Below the pieces are notes generated by a model. It was given only the letters and a program-made list of their open reading frames with translations, searched no databases and was not told where the DNA came from. A DNA stretch of 64,000 nt from Micromonospora thermarum. GTDB lineage: Bacteria > Actinomycetota > Actinomycetes > Mycobacteriales > Micromonosporaceae. Made by a program: the position numbers and the translations under genes. Below, piece by piece: positions 1-8,408 of the stretch. The stretch covers positions 1-64,000 of the forward strand of contig NZ_JAATEO010000010.1 in assembly GCF_012034245.1 (NCBI RefSeq). Direction: 5' to 3'. Numbering within the stretch: the first letter of the stretch is position 1; each line of letters begins with the position of its first letter.

Positions 1-215
1 CAGGGCCGGGCCGGAGCGACTCCGGCCAGCACCGGCACCGACCCGGGCTGACCTGCGCTGATCCGGCTCCACCTGTCGCACAGCCGGCGGGTTCCCGGCG
101 CCCTGGGGAGTAAACATCATCTTCGCGGCGGTGCCGTTGCCGCGCCGCCGGCGGTGTCGGCACGCCGGCCCGCGGTGGCGTTACCCGCCGCCCCCGAGAA
201 GCTAACCCGCCGTCC
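1..215. other. left flank, no complete gene recognised
   Basis: No gene can be supported here. Frame 1 on the plus strand is open from the window edge to a TGA at 49-51, so bases 1-51 could be the 3' end of a gene entering from the left; the 16 residues visible are too few to identify. The rest is GC-rich sequence without a convincing frame. A small inverted repeat begins at 201 and runs into the promoter-like site described next. Confidence 0.3.
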
Positions 216-241
216 GTTAGCGGTGCCCGCGACGAGGGTAT
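201..241 (+). promoter_or_regulatory. SigB/SigF-type promoter with inverted repeat
   Basis: GTTA at 216-219 and GGGTAT at 236-241, separated by 16 bp, match the GTTW-N14-17-GGGWAB pattern of SigB/SigF-type stress promoters. The -35-like GTTA is part of a 6-bp inverted repeat (GCTAAC 201-206, GTTAGC 216-221), a possible operator. The expected transcription start is a few bases before the GTG at 251, so the message would be nearly leaderless. Function is inferred. Confidence 0.5.
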
Positions 242-250
242 GAGGGCGCA

Positions 251-697
251 GTGGCGATTGTGGAGAAAGTGATCGACGCCGCACCGGAGCAGGTGTGGGC
301 GGTGCTGGCGGACGGCTGGACGTACAGCGACTGGGTCGTCGGCACGGTGCACGTGCGCGACGTGGACGACGACTGGCCGGCGGTGGGAAGCGAACTGCAC
401 CACCGCGCCGGCCCGTGGCCGTTCTCGCTCCAGGACTCCTCCACGGTGCTCGGGTGCGAGCCGCCGCACAAGCTGATCCTCCGGGCCGGGCTCTGGCCGG
501 CCGGGGAGGCGATCGTGGTCTTCACCCTGGAGCCGGTGGGCGGCAACGCCACCCGCGTACGGATCGGCGAGGACTTCGCCGCCGGGCCGCTGCGCTGGAT
601 CCGGAACAAGCTCAACGACCTGGTGCTGCACCAGCGCAACAAGGAGACCCTGAACCGGCTGTCGGACATCGCCACCCGCCAGAAGGCGGACCGGTGA
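251..697 (+). CDS. SRPBCC family protein (polyketide cyclase/dehydrase-like)
   Basis: A 148-residue protein with the fold signature of the START/SRPBCC superfamily: an N-terminal strand followed by APEQVWAVLADGWTYSDWV, a central run of beta strands, and a long C-terminal helix with paired basic residues. Members bind hydrophobic ligands; no catalytic residue can be assigned. The GTG at 251 is chosen because it sits just downstream of a stress-type promoter. The stop overlaps the start of the next SDR gene (GTGA, 694-697), so the two are translationally coupled. The lipid or other ligand is unknown. Confidence 0.85.
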   Translation: MAIVEKVIDAAPEQVWAVLADGWTYSDWVVGTVHVRDVDDDWPAVGSELHHRAGPWPFSLQDSSTVLGCEPPHKLILRAGLWPAGEAIVVFTLEPVGGNATRVRIGEDFAAGPLRWIRNKLNDLVLHQRNKETLNRLSDIATRQKADR

Positions 698-1695
698 CGC
701 AGACCGTCGTGGTGACCGGGGCGAGTGCCGGGGTCGGCCGCGCGGTCGCCCACGCGTACGCCGAGCGGGGCGGCCGCCTCGCGCTGCTCGCCCGCGGCGA
801 GGCGGGCCTCGCCGCGGCGGAGCGGGACTGCCGGGAGCGCGGCGCCGCCGACGTGCGCACCTACCGCGTGGACGTCGCCGACGCGGGCGCGGTCCAGCGG
901 GCGGCGGACGACGTCGTGCACCGGTTCGGCCGCGTCGACGTGTGGGTCAACAACGCGATGGTGTCGGTCTTCGCACCGACCTGGGAGATCACCGCGACGG
1001 AGTTCCGGCGGGTCACCGAGGTCAACTACCTCGGTACGGTGCACGGGACGCTCGCCGCGCTGCGTCACATGCGGGCACACGGGCGCGGCGCGATCGTCCA
1101 GGTGGGGTCCGCCCTGGCGTACCGGGGCATTCCGCTCCAGTCCGCGTACTGCGCGAGCAAGCACGCCATCCAGGGCTTCAACGACTCGCTGCGGGCCGAG
1201 CTGCTGCACGACTGCCCCGGCGTACGGCTGTCGATGGTGCAGCTCCCCGCGATCAACACCCCGCAGTTCTCCTGGGTGCGGACGCGGCTGTCCCGCCATC
1301 CCCAGCCGGTTCCGCCGATCTTCGCCCCCGAGGTGGCCGCACGGGCGATCCTCTGGGCCGCCGACCACGGGGTACGGGAGCTGAACGTCGGTGGCCCGAC
1401 GTGGCGGGCCCGGCTCGGCAACGTCCTGTTCCCCGGCCTGCTGGACCGGAAGCTGGCCCGGGACGGGTACGACAGCCAGCAGACCGAGACGCCGATCGAC
1501 CCGGCGACCTGGCACGACAACCTGGACCGCCCCGGCGACCAGGAGCGCGACCACGGCGCGGCCGGGGTGTTCACCGACCGCGCCCGACGACGCTCGGCGG
1601 CGCTGTGGGTCGGCACCCACAAGCCGGCCGTCTCCGGTCTCGCGGCAGCGGCTCTGTCCGTCGCGCTCGGTGCCTTCGTCCGCCGCCGGCGGTGA
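694..1695 (+). CDS. SDR family oxidoreductase
   Basis: A 333-residue short-chain dehydrogenase/reductase. It has the nucleotide-binding TGASAGVG motif at residues 8-15, NNA at 86-88, the catalytic Ser139, and YCASK with Tyr152 and Lys156. The family usually ends near residue 250-270; here about 70 further residues finish in a hydrophobic stretch and an Arg cluster (VRRRR), suggesting membrane association. The frame is open further upstream, but GTG 694 overlaps the SRPBCC stop and gives the normal SDR N-terminus. It probably forms a two-gene operon with the SRPBCC gene. Substrate unknown. Confidence 0.9.
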   Translation: MTQTVVVTGASAGVGRAVAHAYAERGGRLALLARGEAGLAAAERDCRERGAADVRTYRVDVADAGAVQRAADDVVHRFGRVDVWVNNAMVSVFAPTWEITATEFRRVTEVNYLGTVHGTLAALRHMRAHGRGAIVQVGSALAYRGIPLQSAYCASKHAIQGFNDSLRAELLHDCPGVRLSMVQLPAINTPQFSWVRTRLSRHPQPVPPIFAPEVAARAILWAADHGVRELNVGGPTWRARLGNVLFPGLLDRKLARDGYDSQQTETPIDPATWHDNLDRPGDQERDHGAAGVFTDRARRRSAALWVGTHKPAVSGLAAAALSVALGAFVRRRR

Positions 1696-1814
1696 CCCTC
1701 CCGCGCGTCCGGCGGGGCTCCCGCCGTCCCGCGTGACGGCCGGGACAGGGGAGCAATGACAACACGCACGGGGAACTGGCTACCCTCTCAGGGAACCAAG
1801 TCCGCGAAACGAGG

Positions 1815-2591
1815 ATGTCCGACATGACTGAACCCGTGCAGCTGCCGTCACCCTGGCGGGACGTACGTCTGACGGTGGTGGTGCCGACCTACAACGAGGC
1901 GGGCAACCTCCCGGTCCTGGTGGAGCGGCTCCTCGCGCTGCCGCTGCCGGGGCTGCGGATCCTCGTGGCGGACGACAACTCCCCGGACGGCACCGGCGAG
2001 GTCGCGGACAAACTGGCCATCGAGCACCCGGAGCGGATCGAGGTCGTCCACCGGGCGGGCAAGGAGGGTCTGGGCCGCGCGTACGTCGACGGCATGAGCC
2101 GCGCTCTGGACGGCGGCGCCGAGTTCGTCGCGCAGATGGACGCCGACCTGTCCCACCCGCCGGAGGCTCTGCCGGGCATGCTCGGCGCGCTGCTCTCCAC
2201 GCAGGCGGGCGTGGTCATCGGTTCGCGGTACGTGCCGGGCGGCGAGCTGGACGAGAACTGGCCGCTGTACCGGCGGGCCCTGAGCGGCTGGGCCAACCTC
2301 TACGTCCACACCCTGCTCCGGGTGCGGATCCGGGACCTCACCGCCGGCTTCAAGATCTGGAAGGCGGACGCGCTGCGCGACATCGGCCTGGAGCGGGTGC
2401 AGTCCAACGGCTACAGCTTCCAGGTGGAGATGCACTACCTGGCCACCAAGCTGGGCCACACGATCCTCGAGGTGCCGATCCGGTTCGAGGAGCGGCGGGA
2501 CGGCACGTCGAAGATGACCACCGCGACCAAGATCGAGAGCGCGCTGATGCCGTTCAAGCTGCGCAGCAAGCACCGCAACATCCACCCCTGA
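1815..2591 (+). CDS. polyprenol monophosphomannose synthase (GT2)
   Basis: A 258-residue soluble GT-A glycosyltransferase of the dolichol-phosphate mannosyltransferase family. Visible signatures are VVVPTYNEAGNLP at about residues 17-29, ADDNSPDGTG, and the metal/nucleotide motif QMDADLSHPP, followed by GSRYVPGG and the TAGFKIWK block. It transfers mannose from GDP-mannose to polyprenyl phosphate at the inner face of the membrane, supplying lipid-linked mannose for glycolipids and O-mannosylation. It lacks the C-terminal membrane domain found in some relatives, and no Ppm1-type acyltransferase lies nearby. ATG 1815 is used; a second in-frame ATG at 1824 is possible. Confidence 0.9.
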   Translation: MSDMTEPVQLPSPWRDVRLTVVVPTYNEAGNLPVLVERLLALPLPGLRILVADDNSPDGTGEVADKLAIEHPERIEVVHRAGKEGLGRAYVDGMSRALDGGAEFVAQMDADLSHPPEALPGMLGALLSTQAGVVIGSRYVPGGELDENWPLYRRALSGWANLYVHTLLRVRIRDLTAGFKIWKADALRDIGLERVQSNGYSFQVEMHYLATKLGHTILEVPIRFEERRDGTSKMTTATKIESALMPFKLRSKHRNIHP

Positions 2592-2613
2592 CGGCAGGCC
2601 GCGCCGGCGGGCG

Positions 2614-4218
2614 TCAGCGGTAGATCGCCCGGTGGGCCGCTCCGATCGCCGCGGCGTAGGCGGCACCGGTGAGGGCCCGGTCGCGGGTGAGGGCGGCCCG
2701 CGCGGCGTTCGCACCAGGGCCGCCGTGCACCCCGCCGCCGGGATGCGCCGACGCGCTGGCCAGGAAGAGCCGGTCCACCGGCGTGTCCGCGCGGCCGAGG
2801 CCGGGGATCGGGCGGAGGAACAACTGCTGGTACGCGGCGGCCGTCCCGCCGCCGAGCGCCCCGGCGACGAGGCTGGGGTCGCCCGCCTCCAGGTCGGCGG
2901 GCCCGGCGACGTGCCGGCCCACGACGAGGCTCTTGAAGCCCGGGGCGGCCTCCTCCAGCACGTCCTCCATCCGCTCCACGTGCCCGGTGATCTCCTCGGC
3001 GCGCCAGTGCCGGCGGAACGGCAGGTGCGTGTACGACCACAGCGACTCGGTGCCCGGCGGTGAGTGGCTCGGGTCGGCGACGGTCATCTGGCCGACCAGC
3101 AGGAACGGGTCCCGGGGGATCTCACCGCGGGCCAGCGCGGCGGCGTAGGTGGTGAGCCCGTCGAGGTCCGCCCCGAGGTGGACGGTGCCGGCGGTGGCCA
3201 CCGCCCGGTTGGTCCAGGGCACCGGGGCGGAGAGCGCCCAGTCGACCTTCAGCGTCGAGCCGTCCCACTTGAAGTGCGCGAGGTCCTCGACGAGCCGGGG
3301 CGGGAGCGCCCCCGCCCCGACCAGGTCCAGGTAGAGCGCGGGCGCCGGCACGTCGGCGAGCACCGCCCGGCGGGCCCGCCACAGGGTGCCGCCCACGGTG
3401 CGGACGCCCATCGCGCGGCCCCGGGCGGTCAGCACCCGGTCCACCCGGGCGCCGTAGAGGATCCGGCCGCCCCGCTCGGCGAGCCGGGCCACCAGCGCGT
3501 CGGTGATCTTCTGGGCGCCGCCGTCCGGCACCGGCCAGCCGACCTGCTGGCCGAGCATCGCCAGCAGCCACCCGTACACGCCGGAGCCGGCGTCCTCCGG
3601 AGACAGGTCCGTGTGCAGGGCGCACCCGGCGAGCAGGGCCGGCCCGCCGGCGCCGTCGAAGAGTTCGTCGCCGAGCTTGCGGACCGGCACCACCAGCCGC
3701 CGGGCCAGTCGCAACGCCCCGGAGACCTTCAGCCGCCGCAGCAGCGTGAGGCCGCTGCGGACCGGCGGGAAGGGCCCGGTGATGGCCTCGAGCATCGGGC
3801 CGGCGACCTGACACCAGTCGTCGTACGCGGTGAGCCACCGCTTGCCGTCGCCGGCCGCGAACGCGTCCAGCGAGGCGGCCGTGGCCTCCGGGTCGCGGTT
3901 GAGCACCGCCGCCCGCCCGTCCGGCAGCAGGTGCGCCAGCACGTCCGGCGAGTGCCGCCAGCGCAGCCCGTACCCCTCCAGGCGGAGGTCGCGCAGGACG
4001 GGGGACGCGTACCCGAGCGGGTAGAAGGAGCTGTACAGGTCGCTGAGGTAGCCGGGGGCGGTGACGCACGCCGAGCGGACCGCCCCGCCCGGCACCTCGG
4101 TCGCCTCCAGCACCAGCACGTCCCAGCCGGCGTCGGCCAGCAGGTTGGCGGCGACCAGCCCGTTGTGGCCGGCACCGACGACAACGGCGTCCGCGCTCCC
4201 CGCGCCGGTCGAAGTCAT
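2614..4218 (-). CDS. phytoene desaturase-like NAD(P)/FAD-dependent oxidoreductase
   Basis: A 534-residue flavoprotein. The N-terminus holds a dinucleotide-binding motif (VVVGAGHNGLVAANLLADAG, about residues 13-32) followed by the acidic ribose-binding segment VLEATEVPGGAVRS, as in the CrtI/phytoene desaturase and NDSRO families. The C-terminus has the ASASAHPGGGVHGGPGANAA flavin-contacting block. No other carotenoid gene (crtE, crtB, crtY) is in the window, so a role in carotenoid synthesis is not supported; many actinobacterial members have unknown substrates. It is convergent with the mannosyltransferase, 22 bp away, and divergent from the aldehyde dehydrogenase. Confidence 0.85.
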   Translation of the reverse strand: MTSTGAGSADAVVVGAGHNGLVAANLLADAGWDVLVLEATEVPGGAVRSACVTAPGYLSDLYSSFYPLGYASPVLRDLRLEGYGLRWRHSPDVLAHLLPDGRAAVLNRDPEATAASLDAFAAGDGKRWLTAYDDWCQVAGPMLEAITGPFPPVRSGLTLLRRLKVSGALRLARRLVVPVRKLGDELFDGAGGPALLAGCALHTDLSPEDAGSGVYGWLLAMLGQQVGWPVPDGGAQKITDALVARLAERGGRILYGARVDRVLTARGRAMGVRTVGGTLWRARRAVLADVPAPALYLDLVGAGALPPRLVEDLAHFKWDGSTLKVDWALSAPVPWTNRAVATAGTVHLGADLDGLTTYAAALARGEIPRDPFLLVGQMTVADPSHSPPGTESLWSYTHLPFRRHWRAEEITGHVERMEDVLEEAAPGFKSLVVGRHVAGPADLEAGDPSLVAGALGGGTAAAYQQLFLRPIPGLGRADTPVDRLFLASASAHPGGGVHGGPGANAARAALTRDRALTGAAYAAAIGAAHRAIYR

Positions 4219-4290
4219 CCGATCCGCCTACCCGGCGTCGAACCGGGCGAAACGCGTTTGCCTCGTGCGGGCCGGGGCATCCACTGCCGC

Positions 4291-5724
4291 ATGTACACGG
4301 TTGCACAGCTCATAGGTGGAGTGTGGGGCGCGGGCGGCGAGGGGGGCGAGCTGGTCGTCCACGACCCGGCCGACGGGTCCCCGGTCAGCTCGGTGCCGGT
4401 GGCGACGGCGGACGAGGTCGGCAAGGCGGTGGAGGCGGCACGCGGTGCCGCGGCCGACTGGGCGGCCACCGCCCCGGCCGATCGGGCCGCCGCTCTGCAC
4501 CGGGCGGCGGACGCGGTCGCGGCCGTGGCCGACGAGCTGGCCCGGGCGACCACGGCCGAGATGGGGAAGCCGCTCGCCGACGCGCGCGGCGGTGTGGACG
4601 CGGGCATCGGCACGTTGCGACAGTACGCCGAACTCGCCCCGCTGCGCGGCGGGCGGACGTTGCACGGGGGTCACCACGCGCTGGACTTCATGGTCCCCCA
4701 ACCGCGCGGCGTGGTGGCCGCGATCACCCCGTGGAACGACCCCGTGGCGGTCTCCTGCGGTCTGCTCGGCGCCGCCCTGGTCACCGGCAACGTGGTCCTC
4801 TACAAGCCCAGCGAGCGCACCCCGGCCACCGGCTGGCTGCTGGCCAGGGCCCTCGACGAGGCGCTGCCGGCCGGGGTGCTGTCGCTGCTGACCGGCGGGC
4901 CCGAGGTGGGCGCGGCGCTGGCCGCCCAGCAGGTCGACGTGGTCGCCCACGTCGGGTCCACCGCCACCGGCCGGGCCATCGCCGCGGCGGCGGCCCGCAC
5001 CGGCGCGAAGGTGCTGCTGGAGAACGGCGGCAGCGACCCCCTCGTCGTCGACGCCGGCGTGGACCCGGTCTGGGCGGCCGGGCAGGCCGCGCTCGGCGCG
5101 TTCGCCAACGCCGGCCAGATCTGCGTGGCGGTGGAGCGCATCTACGTGCACCGGGACGTGGCCGAGGACTTCGTCGACGCCCTGGTCGAGCGGGCGCAGG
5201 CGCTGCGGACGGGCCCCGGCGCCGACCCGGGGACCGAGCTGGGCCCACTGGTCGACCGGCGGCACCGCGACCACGTGCACGGGCAGGTCACCGCGGCGGT
5301 GGCGGAGGGAGCCCGGCTCCGCACCGGTGGCACCGTGCCCGACGGTCCCGGCGCGTTCTACCCGGCGACGGTGGTCACCGAGTGCCGGCACGACATGACC
5401 CTCGTCCGCGAGGAGACCTTCGGGCCGGTCGCCCCGGTCGTGGTGGTCGACTCGTTCTCCGAGGCGCTGCGCTGCGCGGCGGACTCACCGTACGGGCTCG
5501 CCGCGACGGTGCTGACCGGCTCCATGAGCCACGCCCAGCGCGCCTGGCGCGAGCTGCCGGTCGGCACGGTCAAGGTCAACGCCGTCTTCGGCGGCGCGCC
5601 GGGCGGTGCCGCGCATCCGCGCCGCGGCAGCGGCCAGGGCTTCGGGTACGGCCCGGAGCTGCTCGACGAGTTCACCGCCACGAAGGCGGTGCACATCGAG
5701 GCTCCCGGCGGCGGCCACTGGTGA
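4291..5724 (+). CDS. aldehyde dehydrogenase family protein
   Basis: A 477-residue NAD(P)-dependent aldehyde dehydrogenase. Catalytic Cys278 lies in NAGQICVAVERI and the general base Glu244 in LENGGSDP (usually LELGG). ITPWNDP and YKPSERTP mark the cofactor pocket, and EETFGPVAPV is the conserved C-terminal block. The start is ATG 4291, which gives the family-typical N-terminus although the frame is open far upstream antisense to the neighbouring oxidoreductase. A strong hairpin terminator follows directly. The substrate aldehyde cannot be deduced. Confidence 0.9.
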   Translation: MYTVAQLIGGVWGAGGEGGELVVHDPADGSPVSSVPVATADEVGKAVEAARGAAADWAATAPADRAAALHRAADAVAAVADELARATTAEMGKPLADARGGVDAGIGTLRQYAELAPLRGGRTLHGGHHALDFMVPQPRGVVAAITPWNDPVAVSCGLLGAALVTGNVVLYKPSERTPATGWLLARALDEALPAGVLSLLTGGPEVGAALAAQQVDVVAHVGSTATGRAIAAAAARTGAKVLLENGGSDPLVVDAGVDPVWAAGQAALGAFANAGQICVAVERIYVHRDVAEDFVDALVERAQALRTGPGADPGTELGPLVDRRHRDHVHGQVTAAVAEGARLRTGGTVPDGPGAFYPATVVTECRHDMTLVREETFGPVAPVVVVDSFSEALRCAADSPYGLAATVLTGSMSHAQRAWRELPVGTVKVNAVFGGAPGGAAHPRRGSGQGFGYGPELLDEFTATKAVHIEAPGGGHW

Positions 5725-5730
5725 ACACGG

Positions 5731-5762
5731 GACGGGGCCGCCCCGGCCGGGGCGGCCCCGTC
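5731..5762. terminator. hairpin terminator, bidirectional
   Basis: A perfect 14-bp inverted repeat (5731-5744 and 5749-5762, 4-nt loop) fills the gap between the convergent aldehyde dehydrogenase and ChaB genes. There is no long U-tract, as is common in high-GC actinomycetes. Confidence 0.85.
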
Positions 5763-5775
5763 GTTCCGCGTACTC

Positions 5776-6195
5776 CTATCGGGAGCGGGCCTTGGCCTTC
5801 TCCCGGGTCTCGGTGGTCTTGCGGGTGTTGGCCTTCTGGATGGCCTTGACCAGTTCCGGCTTGGTCATGCTGGACCGGCCGCGGACGTCGAGCTTGCGCG
5901 CGACCTCCATCAGGTGTTCCTTGGGGGCGTTGGCATCCACCCCGCCGGCGGTGGGTGTGCGGCGCTGCGGGCCGCCGCCGGCCGCCTGCCGGTCGCTCGG
6001 GCCCTTGCGCCCCTTCGGCTCCCAGTGGTCGCCCACCTTCTCGAACTGGTGCTTGACCGCCGCGAACGCGGTCCGGTGCGACCGCTCCCCCTCGCCGTAC
6101 GTCTGCACCGCCGAGTCGTGCGTCTTCTCCCAGGTGCGCTGCGCCTTCTCCGGGGAGCGCCGCAGCGTGCTGGGCATGTCCTCGCGCCCGGGCAT
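5776..6195 (-). CDS. ChaB family protein with C-terminal Rho_N-like domain
   Basis: A 139-residue protein. The first ~65 residues are the ChaB domain: it begins MPGREDMPSTLRRSPEKAQ and continues with WEKTHDSAVQTYGEGE, then HRTAFAAVKHQFEKVGDHWEP. After a Gly/Pro-rich linker, residues ~100-130 resemble the Rho N-terminal/SAP-like fold (HLMEVARKLDVRGRSSMTKP). ChaB was named from a calcium/proton antiporter locus but its biochemical role is unclear. The start at 6195 gives the canonical MPGRED N-terminus. A SigB/SigF-type promoter lies just upstream, fitting a stress-induced protein. Confidence 0.85.
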   Translation of the reverse strand: MPGREDMPSTLRRSPEKAQRTWEKTHDSAVQTYGEGERSHRTAFAAVKHQFEKVGDHWEPKGRKGPSDRQAAGGGPQRRTPTAGGVDANAPKEHLMEVARKLDVRGRSSMTKPELVKAIQKANTRKTTETREKAKARSR

Positions 6196-6231
6196 CTCGT
6201 CCTCCTCCGCGTCGATGGTCTGCTCTTGACC

Positions 6232-6256
6232 GTTCCCCAGCGGCCGACCGGCAAAC
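6232..6256 (-). promoter_or_regulatory. SigB/SigF-type promoter of the ChaB gene
   Basis: Read on the minus strand: GTTT (6256-6253), 15-bp spacer, GGGAAC (6237-6232). It lies about 35 bp before the ChaB start and is back to back with the promoter of the BrkB gene. Confidence 0.5.
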
Positions 6257-6266
6257 CGGGTGCCGC

Positions 6267-6292
6267 GTTTGTCGATTTCCGGCCCGGGGTAC
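6267..6292 (+). promoter_or_regulatory. SigB/SigF-type promoter of the BrkB gene
   Basis: GTTT at 6267-6270 and GGGTAC at 6287-6292 with a 16-bp spacer, about 60 bp before the BrkB start. It is one of the closest matches to the GTTT-N15-16-GGGTAC pattern in the window. Confidence 0.55.
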
Positions 6293-6355
6293 CGGCGGAG
6301 CCAGGCGACACCGGCGTACCCCGACGTCCGGTGACCGGGGCACAGGGAGCGGGCA

Positions 6356-7336
6356 ATGACGACGACGGAGCCCGGCGCGGCACTCGACGGGGCACCCCGG
6401 CTGCGGCTGCCCGGACGGGTACGGCAGCTGAGCTGGCGGACCTGGCGGGGCGTGCTGGTGCGCAGCGCCCGCAACTTCGTCCGGGACAACTGCGCCGACT
6501 GGGCGGCGGCGCTGACCTACTACGGGGTGCTCGCGCTCTTCCCCTCCACGATCGTGGTGGTCGCCCTGGTCGGGCTCGTCTCCGAGGGCGAGCGGACCGT
6601 GGACACGGTCCTCGACGTGGCCCGCGACGTGGGTGCCGGGTCGGTGGTCGCCAACGAGGGCTTCGTGACCGTGGTCCGGGGCGTGGTCGAGGAGCAGAGC
6701 GGCGCGAGCGTGCTGCTGAGCTTCGGTCTGCTCGGCGCGCTGTGGTCGGCCTCGGGCTTCATCGGCGCCTTCACCCGGGCCTCCAACGCCGTCTACGGGG
6801 TCGAGGAGGGACGGCCGATCTGGAAGCTGCGGCCCATGCAGATCGGGCTCGCCGCCGTGTCACTGGTGCTCCTGGCCGTGGTCGCGGTCGGGCTGATCGT
6901 CAGCGGCCCGGTGACCGACGCCGTCGGTGACCTGATCGGCGCGGGCGGGCTGGCCCGGACGGTGTGGAGCATCGTCAAGTGGCCGGTGCTGGCGCTGATC
7001 ATGATGGTGCTGCTGAGCCTGCTGTTCTGGATCGCCCCGAACGTCCGGCAGCCCCGCCTCCGCTGGCTCACCCCGGGCGGCGCGGTCGCCCTGCTCTCCT
7101 GGGTCGTCGCGTCCGCCGGTTTCGGCCTGTACGTCGCCAACTTCGGCTCGTACGACGCCACGTACGGCAGCCTCGGTGCGGTCATCGCCTTCCTGGTGTG
7201 GCTCTACCTGTCCAACTCGGCGCTGATGCTCGGCGTGCAGATCAACGCGGAACTCCAGCGCGGCCGGGCCTTGCAGGCCGGTGCCCGGCACCCGGAGGAA
7301 CCGCTGCTGCCGCCCAAGGCCGAGGCCGGTACGTGA
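6356..7336 (+). CDS. YihY/BrkB (UPF0761) family membrane protein
   Basis: A 326-residue integral membrane protein. The family signature is visible: a cytosolic N-terminus, DNCADWAAALTYYGVLALFP at about residues 44-63 entering the first membrane helix, a second helix at LLSFGLLGALWSASGFIGAF, the SNAVYGVEEGRP block, and four further helices, ending in a charged tail. It was once annotated as ribonuclease BN; that assignment has been withdrawn and the function is unknown. It is divergent from the ChaB gene and carries its own stress-type promoter. Confidence 0.9.
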   Translation: MTTTEPGAALDGAPRLRLPGRVRQLSWRTWRGVLVRSARNFVRDNCADWAAALTYYGVLALFPSTIVVVALVGLVSEGERTVDTVLDVARDVGAGSVVANEGFVTVVRGVVEEQSGASVLLSFGLLGALWSASGFIGAFTRASNAVYGVEEGRPIWKLRPMQIGLAAVSLVLLAVVAVGLIVSGPVTDAVGDLIGAGGLARTVWSIVKWPVLALIMMVLLSLLFWIAPNVRQPRLRWLTPGGAVALLSWVVASAGFGLYVANFGSYDATYGSLGAVIAFLVWLYLSNSALMLGVQINAELQRGRALQAGARHPEEPLLPPKAEAGT

Positions 7337-7347
7337 CGCTCTGCCGG

Positions 7348-7372
7348 GTTTACCGGGCACCCCACCGGGTAG
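7348..7372 (+). promoter_or_regulatory. SigB/SigF-type promoter of the DUF2795 gene
   Basis: GTTT at 7348-7351 and GGGTAG at 7367-7372 with a 15-bp spacer. The predicted start point is within a few bases of the ATG at 7383, so translation would be nearly leaderless. Confidence 0.5.
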
Positions 7373-7382
7373 CGCACAAGAC

Positions 7383-7799
7383 ATGGAACGCGTCAACAGC
7401 AAGCACGGACCGAGGCTCGACGAGCAGATGAGCCAGGAGGTCGCCGGCCTCGTGCAGGGGCCGGGGACCGGGGGCTCGCGCGTCGACGAGCAGCGGGTGC
7501 CGGAACCGGCGGGCGAGGACCAGCCGGAGACGACGACGGCACCCGCCGGCGAGCTCCGTAGCGGGGCGCCCAAGGGGATGAGTTCCCGGGACGTCGAGGA
7601 TCGGAGCCGGCTGGGGCGGTTCATCACGATGTCGGCACTGCCCGGTGACCGAGCGACGCTGATCGCCAACGCGCGTGACAACGACGCGCCGGACGACATC
7701 ATCACCGCCCTGGAGGGGCTGCCGGAGGGCATCCGCTACCAGACGGTGTCCGAGGTGTGGGCGGCGCTCGGCAACAAGAACGAGACGACCCGCTGGTGA
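7383..7799 (+). CDS. DUF2795 domain-containing protein
   Basis: A 138-residue soluble protein. The N-terminal half is acidic and likely disordered. The C-terminal ~60 residues form the small helical DUF2795 domain (RATLIANARDNDAPDDIITA, then LEGLPEGIRYQTVSEVWAAL). Actinobacterial DUF2795 proteins are of unknown function. The start ATG 7383 lies right behind a stress-type promoter. The SRPBCC gene 52 bp downstream has no promoter of its own that I can see and is probably co-transcribed. Confidence 0.8.
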   Translation: MERVNSKHGPRLDEQMSQEVAGLVQGPGTGGSRVDEQRVPEPAGEDQPETTTAPAGELRSGAPKGMSSRDVEDRSRLGRFITMSALPGDRATLIANARDNDAPDDIITALEGLPEGIRYQTVSEVWAALGNKNETTRW

Positions 7800-7851
7800 C
7801 CGGATCTCCCCACGATCCGGAACCCACCACCGGCGGAGAGGAGGACACCTG

Positions 7852-8313
7852 ATGAGTGGCGTCATGGAACACGTGGACGTGTCGGTCCCGGTACGGACCG
7901 CCTACGACCAGTGGACTCAGTTCGAGGAGTTTCCGCAGTTCATGGAGGGCGTGGAGGAGGTCCGCCAGCTCACCGACACGATGACCCACTGGACGGTCGA
8001 GATCGCCGGCGTGAAGCGTGAGTTCGACGCCGAGATCACCGAGCAGCTGCCCGACGAGCGGGTCGCCTGGCGCTCGACCGGCGGCACCAAGCACGCTGGC
8101 GTGGTCACCTTCCACCGACTGGACGAGAACTCCAGCCGCGTCACCCTCCAGCTCGAGTTCGAGCCGCACGGCATGCTCGAGCAGGCCGGCGACAAGCTCG
8201 GTGTGGTCGACCGGCGCGCCAAGGGTGACCTGCAGCGGTTCAAGCAGTTCATCGAGCGGCGCGGCCAGGAGACCGGCGCCTGGCGGGGCAAGGTCGACCG
8301 CCCGCAGCCCTGA
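7852..8313 (+). CDS. SRPBCC family protein (cyclase/dehydrase type)
   Basis: A 153-residue SRPBCC protein of the cyclase/dehydrase subtype: it begins MEHVDVSVPVRTAYDQWTQF, followed by EEFPQFMEGVEEVRQ, and ends with the long helix containing DLQRFKQFIERRG. Such small proteins are often found with stress genes in actinomycetes; their ligands are unknown. A strong ribosome binding site (GGAGAGGAGG, 7834-7843) precedes ATG 7852. It probably forms an operon with the DUF2795 gene and is followed by a perfect hairpin terminator. Confidence 0.88.
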   Translation: MSGVMEHVDVSVPVRTAYDQWTQFEEFPQFMEGVEEVRQLTDTMTHWTVEIAGVKREFDAEITEQLPDERVAWRSTGGTKHAGVVTFHRLDENSSRVTLQLEFEPHGMLEQAGDKLGVVDRRAKGDLQRFKQFIERRGQETGAWRGKVDRPQP

Positions 8314-8329
8314 CCCCCGACCCGAACCT

Positions 8330-8360
8330 CGACGGCCGCCGGCACCGCCGGCGGCCGTCG
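8330..8360 (+). terminator. hairpin terminator
   Basis: A perfect 14-bp stem (8330-8343 and 8347-8360) with a 3-nt loop, 16 bp after the SRPBCC stop. It separates that gene from the next stress-type promoter at 8374. Confidence 0.8.
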
Positions 8361-8373
8361 CCGTGCCGGTCGG

Positions 8374-8398
8374 GTTTCGTGGGGGTGGGGTCGGGTAC
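8374..8398 (+). promoter_or_regulatory. SigB/SigF-type promoter of the 86-residue protein gene
   Basis: GTTT at 8374-8377 and GGGTAC at 8393-8398 with a 15-bp spacer. The ATG at 8409 follows 10 bp after the -10-like element, consistent with a leaderless message. Confidence 0.55.
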
Positions 8399-8408
8399 GG
8401 CACCAGGT

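Noticed and set aside
2614..4218. Carotenoid biosynthesis cluster.
   Set aside because: Only a phytoene-desaturase-like protein is present. No prenyltransferase, phytoene synthase or cyclase gene is near it.
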